Shown here one piece after another: positions 1 to 6,312 of a stretch of DNA of 6,637 nucleotides. Location: positions 8,754-15,390 of the forward strand of contig HF987855.1 in assembly GCA_000431135.1 (NCBI GenBank). Direction: 5' to 3'. The DNA is from Clostridium sp. CAG:590. GTDB lineage: Bacteria > Bacillota > Clostridia > Lachnospirales > Lachnospiraceae. Position 1 is the stretch's first letter. Each line of letters opens with the position of its first letter. Below the pieces are notes generated by a model. It worked only from the letters and a program-made list of their open reading frames with translations, did no database searches and had not been told where the DNA came from. The position numbers and the translations under genes are program-made.

Positions 1-1566
1 AAGAAGAAGTCTGCTTTACATATGGAGAACAAGACGGCAGCTACGGTGGAGAATGTATCGGCAAAAGAAATCGGAAACAGCGACCATACCTATCAGTTTC
101 CACCGTTGGAATTGCTGAAGAAAGGTAAGACACAGACTGCAGAAAAGGAAGATCTGATACGTCACAACGCCATCAAATTGCAGGAAGTATTAAAAAGCTT
201 CGGTGTAAATGTTACAATGACTAATTATAGCTGCGGACCTTCTGTTACCCGATATGAGATGGTGCCGGAACAGGGTGTTAAGGTAAGTAAGATTACCGGA
301 CTTGCAGATGATATTATGATGAATCTTGCAGCACAGAGTATCCGGATTGAGGCACCGATTCCGGGAAAATCGGCGGTTGGAATTGAGATACCAAACACAA
401 AAAGAAGCGGTGTTGGTTTCCGGGAATTGATCGATACAGAGAAATTCATTAAGCATCCTTCAAAGATTGCATTTGCGGTCGGCAAAGATATAGAAGGAAA
501 TGTCGTTGTAGAAGACATTGCAAAGATGCCGCATTTATTGATTGCAGGTGCTACCGGGTCAGGAAAATCTGTCTGTACCAATACGTTAATCATGAGTATT
601 TTATATAAGGCAAGACCGGATGAAGTAAAGCTGATCTTAGTAGATCCGAAACAGGTAGAATTAAAGGTCTATAATGGTATTCCTCATTTATTGACGCCGG
701 TTGTAACAGATCCGAAGAAAGCGGCAGGAGCTCTTAACTGGGCAGTGGCAGAAATGACAAAACGTTATCAGATGTTCTCGGAGTGCAATGTCCGTAACAT
801 CCAGGGATATAATGAGAAAGTACGCGAAGTACAGGAGTCCGGAAAAGTGGATGAGGATGCATTGGAGAAAATGCCGCAGATTGTAATTATTGTAGATGAG
901 TTGGCAGATCTGATGATGGTAGCAAAAGCAGAGGTAGAGGAAGCGATTGTACGTCTTGCACAATTGGCAAGAGCTGCCGGAATTCATCTGGTAATTGCAA
1001 CGCAGCGTCCGTCTGTCGATGTAGTAACAGGCCTGATCAAGGCAAATGTGCCATCCAGAATTGCACTTTCGGTATCTTCGGGTGTGGATTCCAGAACGAT
1101 CATTGACAGTGTAGGAGCGGAGAAATTATTAGGAAATGGTGATATGCTGTTTTATCCGACGATGTATCCGAAACCATTGCGTGTTCAGGGTGCCTATATT
1201 TCAGATGATGAGGTCATGAATGTTGTTGAATACCTGAAGGCACAAAATGGGGAAACGACCTATAACGAAGAAGTGACAACACAGATTACTTCATCAGCAG
1301 GTTCTTCGACAACAGCAATTGGCAATGGTGCATCCGATGATGACCGGGACGAATATTTTGTTCAGGCTGGTAAGTTTATTATCGATAAGAATAAAGCGTC
1401 CATCGGCATGTTGCAGAGAATGTTTAAGATTGGATTTAACAGAGCTGCGAGAATTATGGATCAGTTGTTTGAAGCAGGAGTGGTTGGCCCGGAGGAGGGA
1501 ACAAAACCACGTCAGGTTTTGATGAGTGAAGAACAATTTGAACAGTATATTGATGAATATTTTTAG
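1..1566 (+). CDS. ftsK: DNA translocase FtsK/SpoIIIE family, C-terminal part (5' end outside window)
   Basis: This is an ATP-driven double-stranded DNA pump that moves chromosome ends through the division or sporulation septum. The reading frame is open from base 1 with no stop, so the gene begins upstream. The ATG at 22 is internal to the linker and has no convincing ribosome site. Counting residues from that Met, the conserved opening of the alpha motor domain (FPPLELL) is at 27-33. Walker A (GATGSGKS) is at 176-183, and Walker B (IVIIVDELADL, with acidic D292 and E293) is at 287-297. The motor signature around ATQRPSVDVVTG follows at 326-337. An acidic, Ser/Thr-rich linker (about 408-443) leads to the winged-helix gamma domain (about 444-510, GFNRAARIMDQL), which in this family reads oriented chromosomal motifs. 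The expected N-terminal membrane segments are not in the window. FtsK and SpoIIIE cannot be told apart from this part alone. The family call is very secure. Confidence 0.96.
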   Translation, partial: KKKSALHMENKTAATVENVSAKEIGNSDHTYQFPPLELLKKGKTQTAEKEDLIRHNAIKLQEVLKSFGVNVTMTNYSCGPSVTRYEMVPEQGVKVSKITGLADDIMMNLAAQSIRIEAPIPGKSAVGIEIPNTKRSGVGFRELIDTEKFIKHPSKIAFAVGKDIEGNVVVEDIAKMPHLLIAGATGSGKSVCTNTLIMSILYKARPDEVKLILVDPKQVELKVYNGIPHLLTPVVTDPKKAAGALNWAVAEMTKRYQMFSECNVRNIQGYNEKVREVQESGKVDEDALEKMPQIVIIVDELADLMMVAKAEVEEAIVRLAQLARAAGIHLVIATQRPSVDVVTGLIKANVPSRIALSVSSGVDSRTIIDSVGAEKLLGNGDMLFYPTMYPKPLRVQGAYISDDEVMNVVEYLKAQNGETTYNEEVTTQITSSAGSSTTAIGNGASDDDRDEYFVQAGKFIIDKNKASIGMLQRMFKIGFNRAARIMDQLFEAGVVGPEEGTKPRQVLMSEEQFEQYIDEYF

Positions 1567-1598
1567 AAGAGGCATGGGACAGAGACAGTTTCATATAT

Positions 1599-1626
1599 TA
1601 AGCAGAGGCTTATTTTCGTTAAGCTT
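1599..1626 (+). other. Weak, mutually exclusive hairpins after ftsK (possible inefficient terminator)
   Basis: Two stems compete for the same bases. TAAGC (1599-1603) can pair with GCTTA (1608-1612) across a 4-base loop and is followed by TTTT at 1613-1616. Alternatively AGGCTTA (1606-1612) can pair with TAAGCTT (1620-1626), including one G-T wobble, around a T-rich 7-base loop. The first has the outline of a rho-independent terminator, but its stem is only 5 bp and the T-run is short. I therefore call it a weak or partial terminator at best. It lies upstream of the fhs promoter, so it would act on the ftsK transcript rather than on the fhs leader. Confidence 0.3.
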
Positions 1627-1669
1627 TAGGGGGATATAGGTAATTTGTGAAATAATTTGTCTTTCTTAG

Positions 1670-1698
1670 TTGACGGGAATCAGATATATCGTTACAAT
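1670..1698 (+). promoter_or_regulatory. SigA-type promoter driving fhs (-35 TTGACG, -10 TACAAT)
   Basis: The -35 element TTGACG is at 1670-1675 and the -10 element TACAAT is at 1693-1698. They are separated by exactly 17 bases, and each differs from consensus at one position. The surrounding sequence is AT-rich. Transcription would start near 1705, leaving a leader of about 37 bases before the fhs ATG. That is too short for a tetrahydrofolate or ZTP riboswitch. The promoter probably serves fhs-folD-rimO-pgsA, because no other good promoter or terminator appears between those genes. Confidence 0.75.
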
Positions 1699-1741
1699 GT
1701 GACGAACAGAAAAGAATAACATTGCAGGAGGATATGCACAT

Positions 1742-3409
1742 ATGAAAACAGATATTGAAATCGCACAGGAAGCACAAATGGTTCATGTGAAAGAGGTGGC
1801 AGCAAAGTTAGATATTGCGGAAGAAGAATTAGATCTCTATGGAAAGTATAAGGCAAAGCTTTCGGACGAATTGATTCATCGGATTGAGAACAACCCGGAT
1901 GGAAAATTGGTACTGGTAACTGCAATCAATCCAACTCCGGCAGGAGAAGGTAAGACAACCGTTACGGTTGGTCTTGGACAGGCACTTGGCAGAATGGGTA
2001 AGAAAGCATCCATCGCTCTTCGTGAGCCATCCCTTGGACCGTGTTTTGGTATTAAAGGAGGTGCAGCAGGTGGTGGATATTCACAGGTTGTTCCGATGGA
2101 AGATCTGAATCTGCATTTTACCGGTGATTTTCATGCAATTACATCTGCTAATAACCTGTTAGCAGCTATGTTGGATAATCATATCCAGCAGGGCAATGCA
2201 TTGAATATTGATACAAGACAGATCGTTTGGAAACGTTGTATGGATATGAATGACCGTGTACTTCGTAATATTGTAGTTGGTCTGGGAAGTAAGATGGATG
2301 GTTATGTGAGAGAGGATCATTTTGTAATATCCGTTGCGTCTGAGATCATGGCAATTCTCTGTCTGGCGAATGATATGGAAGATCTGAAAGATAAGTTATC
2401 CAAGATTGTTGTTGCGTATACCGTAGATGGTAAGCCTGTGACTGCGGCTGATCTGAAAGCAGTCGGTGCAATGGCTGCATTATTGAAAGATGCGTTGAAG
2501 CCTAACATGATCCAGACCTTAGAGCATACACCTGCATTTGTACATGGCGGACCTTTTGCCAATATTGCGCATGGTTGTAACTCTGTCCGCGCAACAAAAC
2601 TTGCATTAAAGCTTTCTGATATTGTTGTAACAGAGGCTGGATTCGGAGCTGATCTTGGTGCAGAAAAGTTCTTAGACATCAAATGCCGGAAAGCTGGTAT
2701 TTCTCCGGATGCAATCGTATTAGTAGCTACGATCCGTGCTTTAAAATACAATGGTGGAGTTGCTAAGACAGATCTTAGCAATGAGAATGTAGAGGCGCTT
2801 AAGAAGGGTATTGTGAACTTGGAGAAGCATATCGAAAACTTACAACAGTTTGGTGTTCCAATCGTTGTAACATTGAATCAGTTTATTACAGATTCTGAGG
2901 CGGAGCTTGCTTATGTTAAAGAATTTGTAGAAAATAAGGGGTGTGACTTTGCACTTGCCCAGGTTTGGGAGAAGGGTGGCGAAGGCGGACTTGCTTTAGC
3001 TGAGAAAGTTGTTGATATTTTAGAGAATAAGAAAGCAGATTTTAAGATGCTTTATGAAGATGATATGTCCTTAGAGGATAAGATTCATACGATTGCTACC
3101 AAGATCTACGGCGCAGATGGTGTGAATTATACAGCAGCAGCTAAGAAACAGTTGGCGAAGATCACAGAACTTGGATATGGCAAACTTCCTGTATGCATGG
3201 CGAAGACACAGTACTCGTTGTCAGATGATCAGACAAAGCTTGGAAGACCAACCGGATTTGATATTAATGTAAGGGATGTTTATGTGAATGCAGGTGCGGG
3301 ATTTGTCGTTGCGATTACCGGTTCCATCATGACGATGCCGGGACTTCCTAAAGTTCCTGCTGCTGAGAATATTGATGTAGTAGATGATAAGATCGTTGGT
3401 TTGTTCTAA
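1742..3409 (+). CDS. fhs: Formate-tetrahydrofolate ligase (10-formyl-THF synthetase)
   Basis: This cytoplasmic enzyme joins formate to tetrahydrofolate using ATP, giving 10-formyl-THF for purine synthesis, initiator tRNA formylation or reduction to methylene-THF. It is the entry step of the methyl branch in acetogens, but non-acetogenic Clostridia carry it too. The 555-residue length matches the usual size of the monofunctional bacterial enzyme. The P-loop TPAGEGKT is at 65-72. The two family signatures are intact: GIKGGAAGGGY at 103-113 and VATIRALKYNGG at 328-339. The C-terminal region keeps GRPTGFD (501-507) and the GSIMTMPGLP stretch (527-536). The start is supported by AGGAGG at 1726-1731, 10 bases ahead of ATG; an ATG at 1734 is out of frame. 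A promoter lies just upstream and folD follows after 58 bases. Nothing in the protein looks altered. The separate cyclohydrolase FchA is not seen, so FolD probably supplies that step. Confidence 0.98.
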   Translation: MKTDIEIAQEAQMVHVKEVAAKLDIAEEELDLYGKYKAKLSDELIHRIENNPDGKLVLVTAINPTPAGEGKTTVTVGLGQALGRMGKKASIALREPSLGPCFGIKGGAAGGGYSQVVPMEDLNLHFTGDFHAITSANNLLAAMLDNHIQQGNALNIDTRQIVWKRCMDMNDRVLRNIVVGLGSKMDGYVREDHFVISVASEIMAILCLANDMEDLKDKLSKIVVAYTVDGKPVTAADLKAVGAMAALLKDALKPNMIQTLEHTPAFVHGGPFANIAHGCNSVRATKLALKLSDIVVTEAGFGADLGAEKFLDIKCRKAGISPDAIVLVATIRALKYNGGVAKTDLSNENVEALKKGIVNLEKHIENLQQFGVPIVVTLNQFITDSEAELAYVKEFVENKGCDFALAQVWEKGGEGGLALAEKVVDILENKKADFKMLYEDDMSLEDKIHTIATKIYGADGVNYTAAAKKQLAKITELGYGKLPVCMAKTQYSLSDDQTKLGRPTGFDINVRDVYVNAGAGFVVAITGSIMTMPGLPKVPAAENIDVVDDKIVGLF

Positions 3410-3467
3410 TTTTTGATAGAAGTATTTGATTCATGAATGAAGTTCTGATGATAAGGAGGACACAAGT

Positions 3468-4316
3468 ATGGCAGAATTAATTGATGGTAAGGTAATCAGC
3501 AAACAGATCAAGGATGAATTAAAGGAACAGGTAGCAACACTGAAAAAACAGGGTAAAGAGATCGGAATGGCAGTCATTCAGGTAGGTAATGACCCTGCTT
3601 CCTCTGTGTATGTCGGCAACAAGAAGAAAGCCTGTGAGTATATCGGAATCCGTTCGGAAAGCTATGAGCTTCCGGAGGAGACAACACAGGAGGAACTGCT
3701 TACATTGATTGAGAAGCTGAATCAGGATGATAAGATTCATGGAATCTTAGTACAGCTCCCGGTTCCCAAACATATTGATGAAGATACTATTATTAAAGCC
3801 ATTTCTCCAAAGAAGGATGTGGATGGATTCCATCCACAAAGCGTAGGTGCTTTGACAATTGGTCAGCCGGGCTTTGTATCCTGTACACCGGCTGGAATTA
3901 TTCAGTTATTAAAGAGAAGCGGTGTAGAGATTGAAGGAAAAGAATGTGTTGTAATTGGAAGAAGTAATATTGTCGGTAAGCCGATGGCATTACTTTTGTT
4001 AAGAGAGAATGGAACGGTAACTATTACACATTCCCGTACGAAGAATCTTAAAGAGGTGTGTAAACGTGCAGATATCTTAGTGGTTGCAATTGGCAGACCA
4101 AAGATGATCGATGCATCCTATGTCAAAGAGGGTGCAGTAGTCATTGATGTAGGAATTCATCGGAATGAGAATAACAAGCTGTGTGGTGATGTGGACTTTG
4201 ACAGTGTGGAGCCGGTTGCATCTAAGATCACACCAGTTCCCGGAGGAGTTGGTCCGATGACAATTGCTATGCTGATGCATAACTGCGTAGAAGCAGCAAC
4301 TATGTTTGGAAAATAG
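3468..4316 (+). CDS. folD: Bifunctional methylene-THF dehydrogenase / methenyl-THF cyclohydrolase FolD
   Basis: This enzyme interconverts 5,10-methylene-THF, 5,10-methenyl-THF and 10-formyl-THF with NAD(P), and so acts directly on the product of fhs. The protein has 282 residues, the normal bacterial length. The expected catalytic residues are present: Tyr48 and Lys52 in YVGNK, Gln96 in VQLPVP, and Asp119 in KDVDGFHP. These correspond to the Tyr/Lys/Gln/Asp set known for E. coli FolD (mapping made by motif, not by alignment software). The Rossmann nucleotide loop is GRSNIVGKP (164-172), and the C-terminal signature PGGVGPMT is at 258-265. The start is fixed by AAGGAGG at 3453-3459, 8 bases before ATG. 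The 58-base gap from fhs shows no terminator, so the two genes are likely co-transcribed. NADP versus NAD preference cannot be read with confidence. The codons for VDGFHP form a perfect palindrome, listed separately. Confidence 0.98.
   Translation: MAELIDGKVISKQIKDELKEQVATLKKQGKEIGMAVIQVGNDPASSVYVGNKKKACEYIGIRSESYELPEETTQEELLTLIEKLNQDDKIHGILVQLPVPKHIDEDTIIKAISPKKDVDGFHPQSVGALTIGQPGFVSCTPAGIIQLLKRSGVEIEGKECVVIGRSNIVGKPMALLLLRENGTVTITHSRTKNLKEVCKRADILVVAIGRPKMIDASYVKEGAVVIDVGIHRNENNKLCGDVDFDSVEPVASKITPVPGGVGPMTIAMLMHNCVEAATMFGK
3818..3838 (+). repeat. Perfect inverted repeat inside folD (10-bp arms, 1-base centre)
   Basis: TGTGGATGGA at 3818-3827 is followed by a single T and then its exact reverse complement TCCATCCACA at 3829-3838. 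As RNA this would fold as a 9-bp stem with a 3-base loop. It falls on the codons for the invariant VDGFHP motif of FolD, so the amino acids are constrained and the palindrome depends on synonymous choices. It may be coincidence or an mRNA structure; there is no T-run to make it a terminator. Confidence 0.6.
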
Positions 4317-4320
4317 GGGA
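4315..4320 (+). promoter_or_regulatory. rimO ribosome-binding site overlapping the folD stop codon
   Basis: AGGGGA at 4315-4320 lies 5 bases before the rimO ATG, and its first two bases are the last two of the folD stop TAG (4314-4316). The site is slightly weaker and closer than the AGGAGG-type sites of the neighbouring genes. The arrangement suggests that rimO translation depends on ribosomes finishing folD. Confidence 0.6.
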
Positions 4321-4325
4321 AATAT

Positions 4326-5651
4326 ATGATTCAGATATTATTTGTATCCCTTGGCTGTGATAAGAATCTGGTTGACAGTGAAGTAATGTTGGGACTTTTG
4401 GAAGATAAGGGATATGCGATTACCAACGAGGAGAAAGAAGCAGATGTTGTTGTGATCAATACCTGCTGCTTTATTGGAGACGCCAAGGAAGAGAGTATTG
4501 AGAACATCATTGAGATGGGCAAATTAAAAGAAACAGGTAAATTAAAAGCTTTGATCGTGACAGGCTGTCTGGCACAGCGTTACAAGGATGAGATCCAGGC
4601 AGAGCTTCCGGAGGTGGATGCGATTGTCGGAACAACGGCAACAGAATCGATTGTAGAAGCGGTGGAAGAGACACTGAAAGGAAAGGGATATACGCATTTT
4701 GAGGATATCAATTATCTTCCTCCAAGTCACACAAAACGTGTGATTACATCAGGAACGTATATGGGATATCTTAAGATTGCAGAAGGTTGTGACAAACACT
4801 GCACATATTGTATTATTCCGAAAGTCCGTGGTAATTACCGGAGCGTTCCGATGGCGGATCTGATCGGACAGGCGAAGTATCTGGTAGAGAATGGGATTAC
4901 CGAGCTTTGCCTGGTGGCACAGGAGACAACAGTATATGGCATGGATATCTATGGTAAGAAGATGCTGCCGGAATTATTGCATGAACTTTCTAAGATAGAG
5001 GATCTGCAATGGATCCGTCTGCTTTATTGTTATCCGGAAGAGATTACACCGGAATTGATCTATGAGATCCGGGATAATGCAAAGGTATGTCATTACATTG
5101 ATATGCCTTTGCAGCATTGCGAAGACAGCATTTTGAAACGGATGGGAAGAAGAACAACTAAAGAAGAGATTCAGAATACGATTCAAATAATCCGCAAGGA
5201 GATACCGGACATTGTACTTCGAACGTCACTGATTGCAGGATTTCCGGGAGAGACACAGGATGATCATGAAGCACTGCTTGCATTTATTGATGAGGTGGAA
5301 TTTAACAGGCTGGGAGTATTTACTTATTCTCCGGAGGAAGGAACCCCGGCGGCAGTATTTGAAGATCAGGTACCGGAAGAGACGAAAGAGACATGGCGGG
5401 ATGAGATTATGGCGTTACAGCAGGAGATATCCTATGATCTGAATAGTGCATTGGTTGGTAAGCAGATGCGGGTGATTGTAGATGGATATATATACAAGGA
5501 TCAGATGTATATGTGCCGGTCTTACATGGATGCACCGGGGATTGATGGATGCGTTTTTGTTGCGTCTGAGGAAGAATTATTATCCGGAGATTTCATTGAT
5601 GTGAAGATAACGGATTTTAATGAATATGATTTGATAGGAGAGAGAGTATGA
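4326..5651 (+). CDS. rimO: Ribosomal protein S12 (aspartate) methylthiotransferase RimO
   Basis: This radical S-adenosylmethionine enzyme adds a methylthio group to the beta-carbon of a conserved aspartate in ribosomal protein S12 (Asp88 in E. coli numbering). The 441-residue protein has the three-part layout of the family. The N-terminal UPF0004 domain carries cluster cysteines C11 (SLGC), C47 (NTCCF) and C81 (TGC). The radical SAM core has CDKHCTYC with C155, C159 and C162. The C-terminal TRAM domain covers about 373-441. The opening SLGCDKNLVDSEVMLG is typical of RimO rather than the tRNA-modifying relatives MiaB and MtaB, which makes the sub-family call fairly firm. The gene starts 9 bases after folD, with its ribosome site touching the folD stop. 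Its TGA overlaps the ATG of pgsA. All six cluster cysteines are present, so the enzyme should be active. Proximity of rimO to pgsA and ftsK is common in Firmicutes. Confidence 0.95.
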   Translation: MIQILFVSLGCDKNLVDSEVMLGLLEDKGYAITNEEKEADVVVINTCCFIGDAKEESIENIIEMGKLKETGKLKALIVTGCLAQRYKDEIQAELPEVDAIVGTTATESIVEAVEETLKGKGYTHFEDINYLPPSHTKRVITSGTYMGYLKIAEGCDKHCTYCIIPKVRGNYRSVPMADLIGQAKYLVENGITELCLVAQETTVYGMDIYGKKMLPELLHELSKIEDLQWIRLLYCYPEEITPELIYEIRDNAKVCHYIDMPLQHCEDSILKRMGRRTTKEEIQNTIQIIRKEIPDIVLRTSLIAGFPGETQDDHEALLAFIDEVEFNRLGVFTYSPEEGTPAAVFEDQVPEETKETWRDEIMALQQEISYDLNSALVGKQMRVIVDGYIYKDQMYMCRSYMDAPGIDGCVFVASEEELLSGDFIDVKITDFNEYDLIGERV

Positions 5652-6208
5652 ATTTACCAAACAAATTAACGATTTTGAGAACAATTTTAATTCCGTTTTT
5701 CCTTGTAGCGATGTTATGGGATGCGGTACCATATGGCAACTGGATCGCACTTGTGATCTTTGCAATTGCTTCTTTGACAGATATGCTGGATGGAAAGATT
5801 GCGAGAAAATATAATCTGGTTACGAATTTTGGTAAGTTCATGGATCCGCTGGCAGATAAGCTGTTAGTGTCTTCTGCAATGATCGCATTTGTAGAGCTTG
5901 GCAGAATTCCATGTTGGATCGTTATTGTTATTATTGCAAGAGAATTTATCATCAGTGGATTCCGTCTGGTTGCAGCCGATAACGGCATTGTCATCGCAGC
6001 AGGAATCTGGGGTAAGATTAAGACAGCAGAGCAGATGGTGATGTTATGTATTCTGCTGGCAGACTTTGGCAGTATTTTTCCAAATGCAGCAGCAGGAATT
6101 ACCCTGTTTGAGAACATTTTAATCTACATTGCATTGATTCTGACAATTATATCCTTGCTGGATTATCTGATCCATAACAAGGAAGTTCTGGCAGAGAATA
6201 ATAAATAG
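5648..6208 (+). CDS. pgsA: CDP-diacylglycerol-glycerol-3-phosphate 3-phosphatidyltransferase (PGP synthase)
   Basis: This integral membrane enzyme makes phosphatidylglycerophosphate from CDP-diacylglycerol and glycerol 3-phosphate, the committed step to phosphatidylglycerol and cardiolipin. The 186-residue length is typical of PgsA. The CDP-alcohol phosphatidyltransferase signature is complete: D48-G49, A52-R53, G62, D66 and the proposed catalytic base D70 (in DGKIAR...FGKFMDPLAD), with an extra acidic D45 before it. The N-terminus NLPNKLTILRTILIPFF is characteristic of PgsA. Hydrophobic segments lie at roughly 8-24, 31-46, 72-84, 88-104, 127-143 and 152-173, giving about six membrane spans. 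The start ATG overlaps the rimO stop (ATGA). AGGAG at 5636-5640 is 7 bases upstream, inside rimO, implying translational coupling. Other CDP-alcohol transferases share the motif, but length, N-terminus and neighbours favour PgsA. In many Firmicutes cinA and recA follow pgsA; here a carboxylase gene does. Confidence 0.93.
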   Translation: MNLPNKLTILRTILIPFFLVAMLWDAVPYGNWIALVIFAIASLTDMLDGKIARKYNLVTNFGKFMDPLADKLLVSSAMIAFVELGRIPCWIVIVIIAREFIISGFRLVAADNGIVIAAGIWGKIKTAEQMVMLCILLADFGSIFPNAAAGITLFENILIYIALILTIISLLDYLIHNKEVLAENNK

Positions 6209-6217
6209 AAGTTTTTC

Positions 6218-6246
6218 TTGAAATTACGGTATAAAAGTTATACAAT
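6218..6246 (+). promoter_or_regulatory. SigA-type promoter for the carboxyltransferase gene (-35 TTGAAA, -10 TACAAT)
   Basis: TTGAAA at 6218-6223 and TACAAT at 6241-6246 are separated by 17 bases. This is the same spacing and the same -10 hexamer as the fhs promoter. The expected start is near 6253, giving a leader of about 60 bases that includes the hairpin at 6264-6283. I see no strong terminator for the preceding pgsA transcript, so read-through from pgsA is possible as well. Confidence 0.7.
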
Positions 6247-6250
6247 ACAA

Positions 6251-6268
6251 TTGGCTAAAATTTGGCTT
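6251..6268 (+). repeat. Direct repeat TTGGCT(A/T) at the predicted transcription start
   Basis: TTGGCTA (6251-6257) and TTGGCTT (6262-6268) share six bases and are spaced 11 bases apart, about one turn of the helix. They lie on the predicted start site just downstream of the -10 element, where a repressor site would be effective. I do not recognise the motif as a known operator, and a 6-base repeat in AT-rich DNA could be chance. Confidence 0.3.
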
Positions 6269-6283
6269 ACCTTTTTGTAAGCC
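6264..6283 (+). other. Perfect 7-bp hairpin in the carboxyltransferase leader
   Basis: GGCTTAC (6264-6270) and GTAAGCC (6277-6283) are exact reverse complements around the 6-base loop CTTTTT. The sequence after the stem (TGATAATAAATT) is not a T-run, so a conventional terminator is unlikely. With the predicted start near 6253, the stem would sit close to the 5' end of the mRNA and 17 bases before the ribosome site. There it could protect the transcript or tune translation. Its role is inferred only from position. Confidence 0.5.
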
Positions 6284-6312
6284 TGATAATAAATTTAAAC
6301 GGAGGGCTAAAA

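Noticed and set aside
22..24. ATG at 22 as the true start of the ftsK gene
   Set aside because: The frame is open to base 1 with linker-like residues. No convincing ribosome site precedes the ATG, and the family needs an N-terminal membrane domain that would lie upstream.
1574..1639. Possible 21-codon ORF right after ftsK (ATG at 1574)
   Set aside because: The purine-rich stretch is only one base from the ATG, too close to serve as a ribosome site. The peptide shows no recognisable feature and the ORF covers the hairpin region.
1567..1741. ZTP or THF riboswitch upstream of fhs
   Set aside because: I do not see the conserved core elements of either class, and the predicted promoter leaves too little leader for one.
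2056..2062. AAGGAGG-like stretch inside fhs as an internal ribosome site
   Set aside because: It encodes the invariant KGG of the family signature and no suitable start codon for a separate gene follows.
2317..2781. 154-codon minus-strand open frame inside fhs
   Set aside because: It lies wholly antisense to a clearly conserved enzyme. Its product resembles no family I know, and it is the kind of shadow frame produced by codon bias.
3429..3438. ATTCATGAAT palindrome in the fhs-folD gap
   Set aside because: A 10-base AT-rich palindrome is common by chance, has no loop for a useful hairpin and no T-run after it.
3434..3481. Short ORF starting at ATG 3434 that runs over the folD start in another frame
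   Set aside because: It has no ribosome site of its own, and the strong AAGGAGG lies inside it and clearly serves folD. Fifteen codons ending just inside folD is expected by chance.
5617..6117. 166-codon minus-strand open frame over pgsA
   Set aside because: It is antisense to a well-supported membrane enzyme, and its composition reflects the complement of hydrophobic codons.
6209..6312. Rho-independent terminator after pgsA
   Set aside because: The only good stem (6264-6283) has its T-run in the loop rather than after the stem, and it lies downstream of the next promoter.
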